Counted from the stretch's first letter, positions 8,155 to 17,318 are shown. The stretch: DNA of 64,000 nucleotides from an uncultured Prevotella sp. (GCA_927910885.1 CAKMOD010000103.1:62001-126000), one strand, 5' to 3'. Numbers and translations: made by a program. Notes: a model not told the origin generated them from the sequence alone.

Positions 8155-8655
8155 ATGAATAAATTATTTTTATCCCTTTGTTTGCTGTTAGTAAGCTTTG
8201 CTGCGTCTGCACAAGAACGTCTACCTAAAGTGATTCTCAAAGACATAGAAGGGAGAACCGTACAAACCGACACTATCTCTAACAATGGCAAACCTATTAT
8301 CATAGCTTTCTTTGCTACTTGGTGCAAGCCTTGCAATCGTGAACTCACAAGTATTGATGAGGTGTATGACGATTGGCAGCAAGAAACGGGTGTTCGACTC
8401 GTTGCTGTGTCTATTGACCAGGCGCAGAACATCAACAAGGTGAAGCCGATGGTTGACCAGAATGGCTGGCGTTATGATGTTTTACTTGATCCTAATGGCG
8501 AGTTACGTCGTTCGTTGGGTATTCAGTCTGTACCTTATACCGTATTGCTTGACGGACAGGGCAAGATTGTTTACAAGCACAATGGCTATACCGATGGTGC
8601 TGAAGTAGAGCTATATAAAAAAAGTGAAAGAAGTAGCAGGCAAGTAATTCTATGA
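8155..8655 (+). CDS. TlpA/ResA-type thioredoxin-like protein (C-terminus shifted by one base)
   Basis: A secreted thioredoxin-fold protein with signal peptide MNKLFLSLCLLLVSFAASA and the redox motif FFATWCKPC near residue 61, followed by SVPYTVLLDGQG with the cis-proline. Such proteins reduce disulfides in envelope proteins. The frame as read ends LYKKSERSSRQVIL, which is odd. Removing one A from the A7 run at 8617-8623 gives LYKKVKEVAGK and a stop at 8645-8647, a normal end for the family (163 residues). It leads an operon with an outer-membrane barrel and two Omp28-like CxxC proteins, so those may be its substrates (inference). Confidence 0.88.
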   Translation: MNKLFLSLCLLLVSFAASAQERLPKVILKDIEGRTVQTDTISNNGKPIIIAFFATWCKPCNRELTSIDEVYDDWQQETGVRLVAVSIDQAQNINKVKPMVDQNGWRYDVLLDPNGELRRSLGIQSVPYTVLLDGQGKIVYKHNGYTDGAEVELYKKSERSSRQVIL

Positions 8656-10283
8656 AAAGATGGATGATGATAGGACTACTCATCGGTATGGGTAGTACTT
8701 CTCTTTTTGCACAAGAGGAATCCGATAAATTACGCCTTTCTGGAAGTATTCAGAGCGATATGCTGTTAGCTCAAAAGGACAGTACGACAGGTGCTGAGGC
8801 TACAGATGGTCGTTTCTTGACAAATACTTATGTCGACTTGAAGCTATCGAGTCGTTATGTTGAGGCTGGTGCACGACTGGAGTATTTGAAGCATCCGCTT
8901 CCCGGATACGAGAATGAGTTTAAGGGTTGGGGTGTCCCTTACGCTTACTTGAAAGGTCGTTACAAGAATGCGGAACTTACCTTGGGTAGCTTCTACGAGC
9001 AGTTTGGCTCTGGTTTTATTCTCCGTTCGTATGAAGAGCGCAGCTTGGGGATAGATAATTCTCTGCAAGGTGCACGACTGAACTATCGTCCTTGGGCTGG
9101 AGTTGCAGTGAAAGTGCTAACGGGTCGTCAGCGTAGATATTGGAGTCATAACAAGAGTTGGATGACAGGTGCTGATGTGGAGTGGAATATTGACGAGTTA
9201 TTTAAGTCCCTCCAACAGCATAACACCTATATTACCTTAGGTGCATCCTATCTTAATAAACATGAGAGAGACGAAGTGATAATGGTTGATCCAACTCATC
9301 GTTTGCGCCTTCCTCTCAACGTAAACGCCTTTGATATTCGTTTACGTTTGCAGCATCGCTCGTTCAATATATTGGCAGAGATGGCAATGAAGTCTCAGGA
9401 CCCTTCTCACGATAATGGCTATATCTATCGTAATGGTTATGTAGCAATGCTTTCGGGCTCCTATTCAAAGCGTGGAATGAGTCTGCTTCTGCAGGCAAAA
9501 CGTAGTACGAATATGGGCTTCCGCAGTCGTAGAGGAATGGAGGGAATATCTTCTTTTGTCAATCATCTTCCTCCATTCACGATGGAACATACTTATACTT
9601 TGGCTGCTCTCTATCCATACGCGACCCGTCCTGATGGTGAGTGGGCTTATCAAGCAGCAGCTGCCTATACCTTTTCAAAGGGTTCAACGATAGGTGGTAA
9701 GTATGGTACAACCGCTAAGGTGAACTTCTCACATGTATACTCTGTACGTAAGAATGGTGCAGGAGAAATTGGAACAGATGGCTATGGTAGTCCGTTCTGG
9801 GCGTGGGGAGATGCTACCTACTATCAAGATATTGATATTCAGGTAGAGAAACGCCTTGCTAAAGATACGAAGCTCAATCTGATGTATATGTATCAGCGTT
9901 ACAATCAAACGCTACTCGAAGGACATGGAGGAATGCTTAATTCGCATATCTTTGTGGCAGATGTTAAACAAAAGCTTGCGCCTAACACAACATTGCGTGT
10001 GGAAGGACAGTATCTTGCGTCGAAAGATGGCGATAAAGATTGGTTGTTTGGATTGGCTGAGCTGTCGCTTGCACCGCATTGGATGTTCACATTGAGCGAC
10101 CTTTATAACGTTGGTAACACCCGAGTGCATTACTATCAAGGCTATGTTACCTATAGCGGTGGGGCTCATCGACTGCAATTAGGCTATGGTCGTACCCGTG
10201 CAGGCTTCAACTGTTCAGGTGGTGTATGTCGTTATATTCCTGCAACAAAGGGTTTGACACTCTCTTATAATTATAACTTCTGA
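8652..10283 (+). CDS. Outer-membrane beta-barrel protein, DUF6029-like
   Basis: A 543-residue protein with signal peptide (MKRWMMIGLLIGMGSTSLFA) followed by many alternating amphipathic strands ending in LSYNYNF, the aromatic C-terminus expected of an outer-membrane barrel. An early stretch GSIQSDMLLAQ, then FYEQFGSGFILRSYEERSLG, fits the DUF6029 family as I remember it. No enzymatic motif is visible. Start ATG overlaps the extended stop of the thioredoxin gene by four bases, or follows the corrected stop by four bases, so expression is coupled. Its partner proteins are probably the Omp28-like products downstream. Confidence 0.75.
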   Translation: MKRWMMIGLLIGMGSTSLFAQEESDKLRLSGSIQSDMLLAQKDSTTGAEATDGRFLTNTYVDLKLSSRYVEAGARLEYLKHPLPGYENEFKGWGVPYAYLKGRYKNAELTLGSFYEQFGSGFILRSYEERSLGIDNSLQGARLNYRPWAGVAVKVLTGRQRRYWSHNKSWMTGADVEWNIDELFKSLQQHNTYITLGASYLNKHERDEVIMVDPTHRLRLPLNVNAFDIRLRLQHRSFNILAEMAMKSQDPSHDNGYIYRNGYVAMLSGSYSKRGMSLLLQAKRSTNMGFRSRRGMEGISSFVNHLPPFTMEHTYTLAALYPYATRPDGEWAYQAAAAYTFSKGSTIGGKYGTTAKVNFSHVYSVRKNGAGEIGTDGYGSPFWAWGDATYYQDIDIQVEKRLAKDTKLNLMYMYQRYNQTLLEGHGGMLNSHIFVADVKQKLAPNTTLRVEGQYLASKDGDKDWLFGLAELSLAPHWMFTLSDLYNVGNTRVHYYQGYVTYSGGAHRLQLGYGRTRAGFNCSGGVCRYIPATKGLTLSYNYNF

Positions 10284-10288
10284 TAGAA

Positions 10289-11074
10289 ATGAAAAGTTTT
10301 TATATATGCCTTTTGGCTGCAGTCGCCTTTCTGACAGGCTGCGATTCGGTTGGATCTGACGAGCGACTGATAGAAGTTCCGGCTGCAACCGTTCAGCGTA
10401 ATGTACTGATAGAGGATTTTACAGGACAGCGTTGCATCTTCTGTCCAGATGCTGCAGAGGTGATAGAACAGCAGCAAAAGCTTTATGGTGCAGACAAATT
10501 GATAGCTGTTGCATTCCATGCAGGACCGCTTGCTATCAAGAGTACGGCTGGATTTGTGGGTTTGCGTACCGATGTGGGAGATACCTATTACAAGTATTGG
10601 GCGGTTCCAAATGTACCAAAAGCCATTATCAATCGTCGTGGAGGTGTACTTTCCAAAGATACTTGGGCTGGACGAATCTATGATGAGTTCGCTCAGACAA
10701 CAACTATAGGTATAGACCTTAAATGCCAGTATGAGGCAACTACACGTCAGGTGGAGATTGAAACCGACTTGAGGACTTTAGCTGAAGATGTGAAAGGGAA
10801 GCTACAGCTGTGGTTAGTTGAGGATAGTATTGTTGCTCCACAGATGTTTCCAAACAATAAAGTGGAGAAAGAATATGTACATAATCATGTGTTCCGTGCT
10901 GCTATTAATGGCGAGTGGGGCACAGAGTTAACTCTCTCTACGAAGAATGTTCATAAGGAGAAAACTACTTATACACTTCCTGAAGGAATCCAGCCAAACA
11001 AGGCATGGATAGTAGGTTTCTTCTATAATGATAGCGGAGTCTTGCAGGCTGTACGCCAAAAGGTTTCGCTTTAA
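10289..11074 (+). CDS. Omp28-related outer-membrane lipoprotein with CxxC
   Basis: A 261-residue lipoprotein (lipobox FLTGC, Cys near residue 18). The motif VLIEDFTGQRCIFCPDA gives a thioredoxin-like fold with a CIFC active-site pair, and the later VPNVPKAIINRRGG supplies the cis-proline loop. This is the Omp28 pattern first seen in P. gingivalis. The presence of CxxC suggests redox or metal chemistry at the surface, not yet defined. It starts five bases after the barrel gene. Another CxxC member of the family lies two genes downstream in the same transcription unit. Confidence 0.85.
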   Translation: MKSFYICLLAAVAFLTGCDSVGSDERLIEVPAATVQRNVLIEDFTGQRCIFCPDAAEVIEQQQKLYGADKLIAVAFHAGPLAIKSTAGFVGLRTDVGDTYYKYWAVPNVPKAIINRRGGVLSKDTWAGRIYDEFAQTTTIGIDLKCQYEATTRQVEIETDLRTLAEDVKGKLQLWLVEDSIVAPQMFPNNKVEKEYVHNHVFRAAINGEWGTELTLSTKNVHKEKTTYTLPEGIQPNKAWIVGFFYNDSGVLQAVRQKVSL

Positions 11075-11121
11075 TAAACGAATGAAAATCAATTAAGAAT
11101 ATTAATATAAAAAATAAGAAT

Positions 11122-11787
11122 ATGAAATTACGTTTACTCGTTTTTGTTGGTCTGTTGACCAGTCTTTTTGTTAGTGCGCAAGCACAGACAAGTTCTAATG
11201 ATGTTGCCTTCCTCGATGAGCAAGGCAGAGTTATTCCTAACGGTACAGTAGTTGTCTTGAATAATGCTGTTCCATCCGAATTTCCTTTTGAAGGGAATAA
11301 AATAGTAGGAAAAGTGCATCTTCAAAACAAGTCGGATAAGCCTTTAAATGTAAGCCTTTCTTATATCATTAACAATATAGATGAAGGCGAAGTGCAGGTT
11401 TGTGCGTTTGAAAAGTGTACTAATAATTCAGAAATAGGTAGTTACGAGGTAGGTGATAAGCTTTTTTCTGTAGGTTCAGACAAGGAAGCTATTGATATAG
11501 AACACTTTTATGGAGAAAACGAGAGTTGTTCCATAACGCTGAAACTTAAAGTAAAAGAGTTTGGTTCTGAGCAAGAAAAGGGCGGTCCATCGATAATTGT
11601 TAAGTTCGATACTAACGCTACAAGTATTGCTTCGGTAGCATCGCAGAAGGGTCTTACATTCGATGTTTATAATACTCAGGGTGTGTTGTTGCACAAGCAG
11701 CTTACGTCTTTGTCAAATCTTTCTAAGGGTATTTACATCGTAAAGCAGAAGGGCGTTGCCTCTACAAAGAAGTACGTTGTTCGCTAA
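11122..11787 (+). CDS. Secreted protein with type IX-like C-terminal sorting domain
   Basis: A 221-residue protein with signal peptide (MKLRLLVFVGLLTSLFVSAQA). A beta-sandwich-like region follows (GKVHLQNKSDKPLNVSLSY) with three cysteines near residues 93-138 (CAFEKC and ESCSI). The C-terminus, LTFDVYNTQGVLLHKQ to KGIYIVKQKG and ending KKYVVR, fits type IX secretion sorting domains. The function is unknown. Cysteines in a product encoded between two CxxC Omp28-like proteins make it a candidate redox client, which is inference. It sits 47 bases after the first Omp28 gene. Confidence 0.75.
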   Translation: MKLRLLVFVGLLTSLFVSAQAQTSSNDVAFLDEQGRVIPNGTVVVLNNAVPSEFPFEGNKIVGKVHLQNKSDKPLNVSLSYIINNIDEGEVQVCAFEKCTNNSEIGSYEVGDKLFSVGSDKEAIDIEHFYGENESCSITLKLKVKEFGSEQEKGGPSIIVKFDTNATSIASVASQKGLTFDVYNTQGVLLHKQLTSLSNLSKGIYIVKQKGVASTKKYVVR

Positions 11788-11816
11788 ACATACACCTTTA
11801 ATAACCATAATCTGAT

Positions 11817-13139
11817 ATGTTAAGTAAGTTTTATATACAGTTTCTTACGTTCATCGCAGTCATCTGTTATGCGGTAAACGTTAATGCACAAGACCATAGT
11901 CTTATTGCTGCTGCAGGCCAGAAGGTATATGTACCACTCTCGGCAAAGACTGTAAAGGGAAGAATGACAGTTTCTAATTATGGTAGAACTGTTGTTCGAA
12001 ACTTTGACTATACACTTTCTTTTAATGGGCAGGAAATAGATTCAAAGCACTATGTCCTGCCCCAAGCGTTGAATCGTTATGATGATACTACGATAGAAGT
12101 TGATGTCCCACCATATACAGAGTTAGGTGAAGATGACCTGATATTTACGATTACGAAAGTAAATGGAGAACGGAATAATGCTACGATCAACTATGCAACA
12201 CTTCCGAGAGTAACTGTTACTAAGGTTCCTCATAGGAAAGTTGTCGTTGAAGAGTACACTGGAATGTGGTGCCAATACTGTCCACGTGGTATAGCATTAA
12301 TGGAGAATCTTGCACATAAGTATGGTGATGATTTCATTGGTATTGCTATCCATACGGGGCGTGGTTATGAACCATTAAACTGTGAGGACTATGTTTGGAA
12401 AGCTGCAGAATACAGGAGTCGCCCTTCATTGACTATGAATAGAGACCTAACGCTTGGTTCTTATATGGCACAGACTGAGTTTGAAACAGAACGCTCAAAA
12501 GGTGCTTATATGGATATAGAAGTGTCAGCAATGTGGGACAAGGAGAAGAATAATATCACAGTGATCCCTAATGTAACCTTCCGACTGAACCGAGAGGAAG
12601 CTCCTTATGGCTTCGCTTACGTGTTGACAGAGGATGGAATGTCAAGCCGCTACTGGAAACAAGCTAACTATTATACTGGACGCACGGAGTTTCGTGGCAT
12701 ATCAGAAGAACTTGATTATTTTGTCAATGCCCCTGGAACTATTTATAATCTTGAAAACAACTTTGTTGCTATTGCAGCAGATGGGGTGAAGTCTGCTCGG
12801 ACAGGTCACCTTAAAGCACCGATTAAGGCAGATGAAACACAGAGTCACACGTATGTTTTTAAGAATATTAAAAGTAAGAACGTCATACAGAAGAAGGAAA
12901 ATCTACGTGTCTGTGTCTTGCTGATTAATACAATTACAGGTAAAATAGAGAACGCTGCTAAGTGTAGTATTTCAGAATTTGGCACCACTGGAATATCTTC
13001 TGTTTCAGAAGGAACTCACACCGTTGTTGGGGCAGAACGCTACACACTTGATGGTCGACGTATCACGACTCCACAAAAGGGAATTAACATAGTGAAGTAC
13101 AGCGATGGTCGTGTGAGCAAAGAGGTGGTGACGGATTAG
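11817..13139 (+). CDS. Omp28-related secreted protein with CxxC and C-terminal sorting-like domain
   Basis: A 440-residue protein: signal peptide (about residues 1-24, ending VNAQ), an N-terminal Ig-like part (residues 25-130), then a thioredoxin-fold Omp28 domain starting VVVEEYTGMWCQYCPRG with the CQYC pair. The C-terminal tail has ERYTLDGRRITTPQKGINIVKY, resembling a type IX sorting signal. It is therefore a surface protein related to the lipoprotein at 10289 but exported by another route. Ends the operon begun at 8155. The next gene follows after 29 bases without a clear terminator and may be read through. Confidence 0.82.
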   Translation: MLSKFYIQFLTFIAVICYAVNVNAQDHSLIAAAGQKVYVPLSAKTVKGRMTVSNYGRTVVRNFDYTLSFNGQEIDSKHYVLPQALNRYDDTTIEVDVPPYTELGEDDLIFTITKVNGERNNATINYATLPRVTVTKVPHRKVVVEEYTGMWCQYCPRGIALMENLAHKYGDDFIGIAIHTGRGYEPLNCEDYVWKAAEYRSRPSLTMNRDLTLGSYMAQTEFETERSKGAYMDIEVSAMWDKEKNNITVIPNVTFRLNREEAPYGFAYVLTEDGMSSRYWKQANYYTGRTEFRGISEELDYFVNAPGTIYNLENNFVAIAADGVKSARTGHLKAPIKADETQSHTYVFKNIKSKNVIQKKENLRVCVLLINTITGKIENAAKCSISEFGTTGISSVSEGTHTVVGAERYTLDGRRITTPQKGINIVKYSDGRVSKEVVTD

Positions 13140-13168
13140 TACCCCTTGAATATTATATTTGTTTACGT

Positions 13169-14986
13169 ATGAATAAAGATTTGACTGATTTGTATCAGCA
13201 TAAAGCAGATGAGACGGGCAATATGCTCGTCTCTCTCCGTAGCCGTAGTCGGTTTTTCATCCTGACAGAAATCGGTTCTTTTTTAGTTGCCATTGGTTTT
13301 GTAGTTCTCTACACCTTATTGGATAATGCAGCTTGGACACTTTTCTGTGCCTTAGCTGCATTATTGTTTTATCTTTATATTCGTCGTCGTGACGTGTTGA
13401 ACGACCGAAAGATAAAGACGGCAGAGGCTCTGCTGCGAGTTTATCAGAATGAGATAGACTATCTAAGTGGCAACTACTCAGGCTTTGAAGCTGGCGAACA
13501 ATATGTTAATCCGCAACATCCTTATACCTTTAATATGGATGTTTTTGGAACTGGTTCACTGTTTCAAAGGATGAACCGCACTATCTCAACTGGTGGTAGT
13601 GACCAGTTGGCAGCTTGTCTGTCTACGGAATGGGGCAGTGCAAAGAGGGAGGAATTTGTTGGGCAAATACGTCAACGAATGGCTTCTGTTGACGAATTAG
13701 GGAAGTCAGAACCATTCTTGTCTGAATTCAAATCTTTAGGTGTAAAGGAACGAATCAATACGGAAGAAGTGCTGAAAGCATTGACGGATGTTCATAGCCA
13801 GAGCTTTCCAGAGTTTTTTCATAGCTCTCTTTTACGTTATTTCTGTTATGCTGATTTACTCGGTTTCTATGCGAGTATTGTGCTTTCCATTGTGGGATTG
13901 GTTCCTTTCTTATTACCTGTATGGTGGGGAATATTTAACTTTATGTTCTCTTTTCTTTGTGGGCATAAGCACATGCGTGTCATTTCTGAACTGATAGCAA
14001 AGGTACATACGCAGGTAGATGGCTACTTACGTGTATTGAAATTGGTTAATAAGACTGAGTTTAAGTCGGCTGAACTACAAGCTTTGAAACAGAAACTTGC
14101 GGGTGCGGAGGAGTCTTTTGAACAATTAGAACTTATCTTACAAAAGATTGATAACAGAAGTAACGAGGTGGGTGTCTTTATCTTTAACAGTTTTGCCTTA
14201 ATCGATATCGCTATCGTAAGACTCTTCCTTCGTTGGCAACATACGTATGAGCAGCGCACGAATGAGTGGATAGATAGTCTGAATCTCTTTGATGCTTTGG
14301 TGTCAATGGGTAACTTCCGATTGAATGAAGATAGGGCAGTACAGGCAGAAATCAGCGAGGAGAATAAGGTAGTTTATGATGCGAAAAATCTTTATCATCC
14401 GTTCCTTGGCGAGAAGGCTGTTGCAAACGACTTCACAATCCATGATCATGAGTATTATATTGTTACGGGTGCGAATATGGCAGGTAAGAGTACTTTCCTG
14501 CGCTCGTTGGGTATAAATTACCTCTTAGCCATGAATGGTTTGCCTGTCTTTGCTAAGCAGTTGAAGGTTTCGGTGTTTCATCTTTTTACGAGTATGCGCA
14601 CGACGGACGACCTTACGCATGGCATATCTTATTTCAATGCAGAGCTACTTCGTTTGAAGAAGTTGTTAGGCTCGTTGCGTGATGATGTACCAAGTCTGAT
14701 TATTTTGGACGAGATTTTGAAGGGAACAAACTCTCTCGATAAGTTGAATGGCTCTCGTCTTTTCTTACAGTATATTGCCGAACGCAATGTAACAGGCGTT
14801 ATTGCTACTCACGACCTTGAACTTTCAAAGATGGAAGAGGAATACGCAGGGCGTTTTCATAATTATTGTTTTGAGATCGAGTTAGGCGAGGATATCACTT
14901 ATTCGTATAAGATTACAAAGGGAGTAGCACGTAATCAGAATGCTACATTCTTGTTGAAAGGAATCTTAAACCCCAATCGTATTTGA
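13169..14986 (+). CDS. Membrane-anchored MutS-family ATPase
   Basis: A 605-residue protein with two hydrophobic segments near residues 30-72, a further pair near residues 225-262, and a C-terminal MutS ATPase domain: Walker A GANMAGKSTFL (near 437) and Walker B SLIILDEILKGTNS (near 510), followed by IATHDLELS. It lacks the mismatch-recognition domain with the Phe-x-Glu motif and the connector of true MutS, so a role in mismatch repair is doubtful. MutS-like proteins with membrane segments are common in Bacteroidota and their role is unknown. A strong terminator follows at 15048. Confidence 0.85.
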   Translation: MNKDLTDLYQHKADETGNMLVSLRSRSRFFILTEIGSFLVAIGFVVLYTLLDNAAWTLFCALAALLFYLYIRRRDVLNDRKIKTAEALLRVYQNEIDYLSGNYSGFEAGEQYVNPQHPYTFNMDVFGTGSLFQRMNRTISTGGSDQLAACLSTEWGSAKREEFVGQIRQRMASVDELGKSEPFLSEFKSLGVKERINTEEVLKALTDVHSQSFPEFFHSSLLRYFCYADLLGFYASIVLSIVGLVPFLLPVWWGIFNFMFSFLCGHKHMRVISELIAKVHTQVDGYLRVLKLVNKTEFKSAELQALKQKLAGAEESFEQLELILQKIDNRSNEVGVFIFNSFALIDIAIVRLFLRWQHTYEQRTNEWIDSLNLFDALVSMGNFRLNEDRAVQAEISEENKVVYDAKNLYHPFLGEKAVANDFTIHDHEYYIVTGANMAGKSTFLRSLGINYLLAMNGLPVFAKQLKVSVFHLFTSMRTTDDLTHGISYFNAELLRLKKLLGSLRDDVPSLIILDEILKGTNSLDKLNGSRLFLQYIAERNVTGVIATHDLELSKMEEEYAGRFHNYCFEIELGEDITYSYKITKGVARNQNATFLLKGILNPNRI

Positions 14987-15047
14987 GTGATAACCCTTTC
15001 AGATCGTAGTTTAAACGCTTGTTTGTTTAGAAATTTATTTACAACCC

Positions 15048-15093
15048 AATAGCCGTTTTTACCTTGTTTTTAGGGTAAAAACGGCTATTTTTG
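15048..15093. terminator. Strong terminator after the MutS-like gene
   Basis: Sixteen-base perfect stem AATAGCCGTTTTTACC / GGTAAAAACGGCTATT with a 10-base loop and a T run on the plus strand. Because both sides are A/T rich it could also stop minus-strand transcription from the HAD gene. Confidence 0.9.
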
Positions 15094-15116
15094 TTGATCT
15101 TGTAAGTGTCATGTAT

Positions 15117-15302
15117 TCAATTAGTTACAAAACTGTAAAGTAAAAGGTGCTTAATAGGACTTCAAAAGGGCGTTACTTAGACTCCTAAAGGGCATCTTTT
15201 GCAAGCCAATTAGGCGTCTTTTAGAAGCTAAAAGAGCATGTGTTGATTTTGAACTATGTGAAAATAGTTTACATTATAACTAATAAGCAGATAAGTTGTT
15301 CG
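15117..15302 (+). repeat. Dispersed intergenic repeat, copy 2 (right half only)
   Basis: It matches only the conserved right half of the ~350-bp family (compare 2030-2212). Landmarks are GGACTTCAAAAGGGCG, CAAGCCAATTAGGCGTC, GAAGCTAAAAGAGCAT and GAAAATAGTTTACA. The AT-rich left half is absent, so the right half can exist alone. It fills the gap between two convergent genes. Confidence 0.85.
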
Positions 15303-15316
15303 TAGAAGATATCATC

Positions 15317-16141
15317 TTAATTCATGTTCTCTGGTGAGAGGATAAAGTGTTCAATGACGTGTGCAACACCATCTTCTTCATTTGATAAAGTAACGAAGTC
15401 AGCTTCACTTTGAATGTCTTTAGCAGCGTTTGCCATAGCAACGCCAAGTCCAGCAAAGCGAATCATGCTAAGGTCGTTATAACCATCGCCACAGGCAATA
15501 ACCTCTTCACGGCTGATACGGAGCGATGAGATAAGACGGTCGAGAGAGCGCGCCTTGTCGATACCGAGTGGTACACATTCAAGGAAGAAGTCGGCAGAAC
15601 GATATACATCCATCTTCCCTTCCAACTCTTTGGCTAATCTCAATTCCAGTTCGTGGAGTGGGGTTGGATCACCAACAATCAAGCATTTGTTGATAGGATA
15701 GACTAACTGATTGAGGAAATCATCATATTGGGTAACAAGCATCTTGTTGATAAAAGCCTCGTGTTGTACGTATTCGTCATCTTTATTAGTAGCAGCAATA
15801 CCCTCACCTTGATAGGTTAGGATTTCCATTCCAGCTTTTTTGGCTTCTTGAAAGAGGATTGGTACAAGCTGTTCGTCTAACTTCTGTTCAAAAAGAACTT
15901 CGTTGTTGGTGCAGTCGATAATCTTTCCTCCATTGAAAGCAAGGATATACCCACTATTATCTTTCAGTTTCAATTCCTCAGCTAAAGGGACAATACCGTA
16001 TGTAGGTCGTCCAGATGCCAAAACTACGTGTACTCCTGCAGCCTGTGCTTGCATGAGAGCTTGTTTGGTACGTGGGGTAATTTCCTTTTTATTATTGGTC
16101 AGTGTGCCGTCCAAATCGAGCACAATCATCTTATACTTCAT
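15317..16141 (-). CDS. Cof-type HAD-IIB family sugar-phosphate phosphatase
   Basis: A 274-residue cytosolic hydrolase of the haloacid dehalogenase superfamily. Motif I is IVLDLDGTLTN (nucleophile Asp), motif II ASGRPT, motif III a lysine around residue 195 (GIDKARSL), and motif IV ACGDGYNDLSMI, all in the order of Cof proteins. The large cap between motifs II and III is of the IIB type. Substrates of such enzymes are small phosphorylated sugars or cofactors, and the specific one cannot be read here. A promoter box lies at 16221-16228 on the same strand, about 80 bases before the ATG. Confidence 0.92.
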   Translation of the reverse strand: MKYKMIVLDLDGTLTNNKKEITPRTKQALMQAQAAGVHVVLASGRPTYGIVPLAEELKLKDNSGYILAFNGGKIIDCTNNEVLFEQKLDEQLVPILFQEAKKAGMEILTYQGEGIAATNKDDEYVQHEAFINKMLVTQYDDFLNQLVYPINKCLIVGDPTPLHELELRLAKELEGKMDVYRSADFFLECVPLGIDKARSLDRLISSLRISREEVIACGDGYNDLSMIRFAGLGVAMANAAKDIQSEADFVTLSNEEDGVAHVIEHFILSPENMN

Positions 16142-16220
16142 GTTGTTTTAATATTTTGTCCATTGTAACCGCCCTTGTGGGTGACGACTCATCATTATCA
16201 AGTAATATTAATCTATCTGC

Positions 16221-16228
16221 AAAGGTAC
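16221..16228 (-). promoter_or_regulatory. -7 box of the HAD phosphatase promoter
   Basis: On the minus strand this reads TACCTTTG, followed by CAGATAG. The leader to the ATG at 16141 is about 80 bases. Confidence 0.6.
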
Positions 16229-16394
16229 GTCTTTTTATGGATTAAAGGCTTTGTTTTGATTGATATAAAACACTAACTTATAAAAGTGCAAGGAGAATAC
16301 AATAAATCGTGAACGTTTACGTTTGTATGGGAAATTAACCGTTTCAGAGGCGTTTTAAACTAAAAAAATAATATTAATTTAATTGTAGAGAGTT

Positions 16395-17102
16395 ATGAAG
16401 AAGTATTTAGCCGAAATGATCGGTACAATGGTATTAGTCCTCATGGGCTGTGGTGCAGCAGTATCTTTGGGTTGTGATCCAGTTAACAATCAGGCTGCAG
16501 TAGTTGGTACAGCAATGGCATTTGGTCTTTCTGTCGTAGCAATGGCTTACGCTATTGGTGGTATCTCAGGTTGCCACATCAACCCAGCAATTACACTCGG
16601 TGTGTTCTTGAGCGGTCGTATGAGTGCAAAGGATTGTGCTATGTACATGTTGTTCCAGTTTATTGGTGGCTTGATTGGCGCAGCTTTGTTGTTCCTTCTT
16701 GTAACCAATGCAGGTAGCGGTTTTGCTGCGGCAGGTGCTGGTTTAGGTGCAAATGGTTTGCAAGATGGTATTAGTGTAGCAAGTGGTTTGCTCGCAGAGA
16801 TTATCTTTACTTGTGTGTTTGTACTCGTTGTGTTGGGTGCTACCTCAAAGACTAATGGTGCAACTGGTAAGTTTGCTGGTTTGGCAATTGGTTTGTCACT
16901 TATCCTTGTTCACCTTGTATGTATCCGTTATACAGGTACATCAGTGAACCCAGCACGTTCGTTTGGTCCTGCTATCTTCGCACAGCTTGCAGGCGGTCCT
17001 GAAGCAGCATTGAGCAATCTTTGGATCTTTATCGTAGGTCCATTCGCTGGTGGTGCACTTGCATCAGTAATCTGGCGCGTTATTGAACCAGCTGAGAAGT
17101 AA
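16395..17102 (+). CDS. aqpZ: Aquaporin Z-type water channel
   Basis: A 235-residue inner-membrane channel with six transmembrane segments and the two half-helices of the MIP family marked by NPA boxes: HINPAITLG near residue 62 and TSVNPARSFG near residue 186. The residue pattern around the second NPA (Arg directly after) and the small loops fit the water-specific AqpZ group more than glycerol facilitators. It appears to be a single-gene unit, with a hairpin terminator at 17127. Confidence 0.92.
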   Translation: MKKYLAEMIGTMVLVLMGCGAAVSLGCDPVNNQAAVVGTAMAFGLSVVAMAYAIGGISGCHINPAITLGVFLSGRMSAKDCAMYMLFQFIGGLIGAALLFLLVTNAGSGFAAAGAGLGANGLQDGISVASGLLAEIIFTCVFVLVVLGATSKTNGATGKFAGLAIGLSLILVHLVCIRYTGTSVNPARSFGPAIFAQLAGGPEAALSNLWIFIVGPFAGGALASVIWRVIEPAEK

Positions 17103-17126
17103 TTAACTTATTAGATAAATATTTGG

Positions 17127-17170
17127 TTAGGCTTATTAGGCTGTCAAGTCTAATAAGCCTAATTATCTTT
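17127..17170. terminator. Terminator after aqpZ
   Basis: Perfect 13-base stem TTAGGCTTATTAG / CTAATAAGCCTAA with a 10-base loop and a T-rich tail. Confidence 0.85.
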
Positions 17171-17237
17171 TATTCCGAACACTATTGTCTTTTATTACGG
17201 ATTTTAACATTTTGAGTTTATTAAATATGTACGATGT

Positions 17238-17269
17238 TTTGGCTATCAGAAAATAAAACCGTACTTTTG
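17238..17269 (+). promoter_or_regulatory. Promoter of the aldolase gene
   Basis: TTTG at 17238-17241 and TACTTTTG at 17262-17269 with 20 bases between, a near-perfect Bacteroidota promoter. Leader of about 45 bases to the ATG. Confidence 0.8.
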
Positions 17270-17318
17270 CATGTGTAAATAGGTATAGACTTATTAATTT
17301 TAAAAGATTATAAAAATT

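Noticed and set aside
13169..14986. Annotation as true DNA mismatch repair MutS
   Set aside because: The mismatch-binding and connector domains are missing and membrane helices are present, so only the ATPase part is shared.
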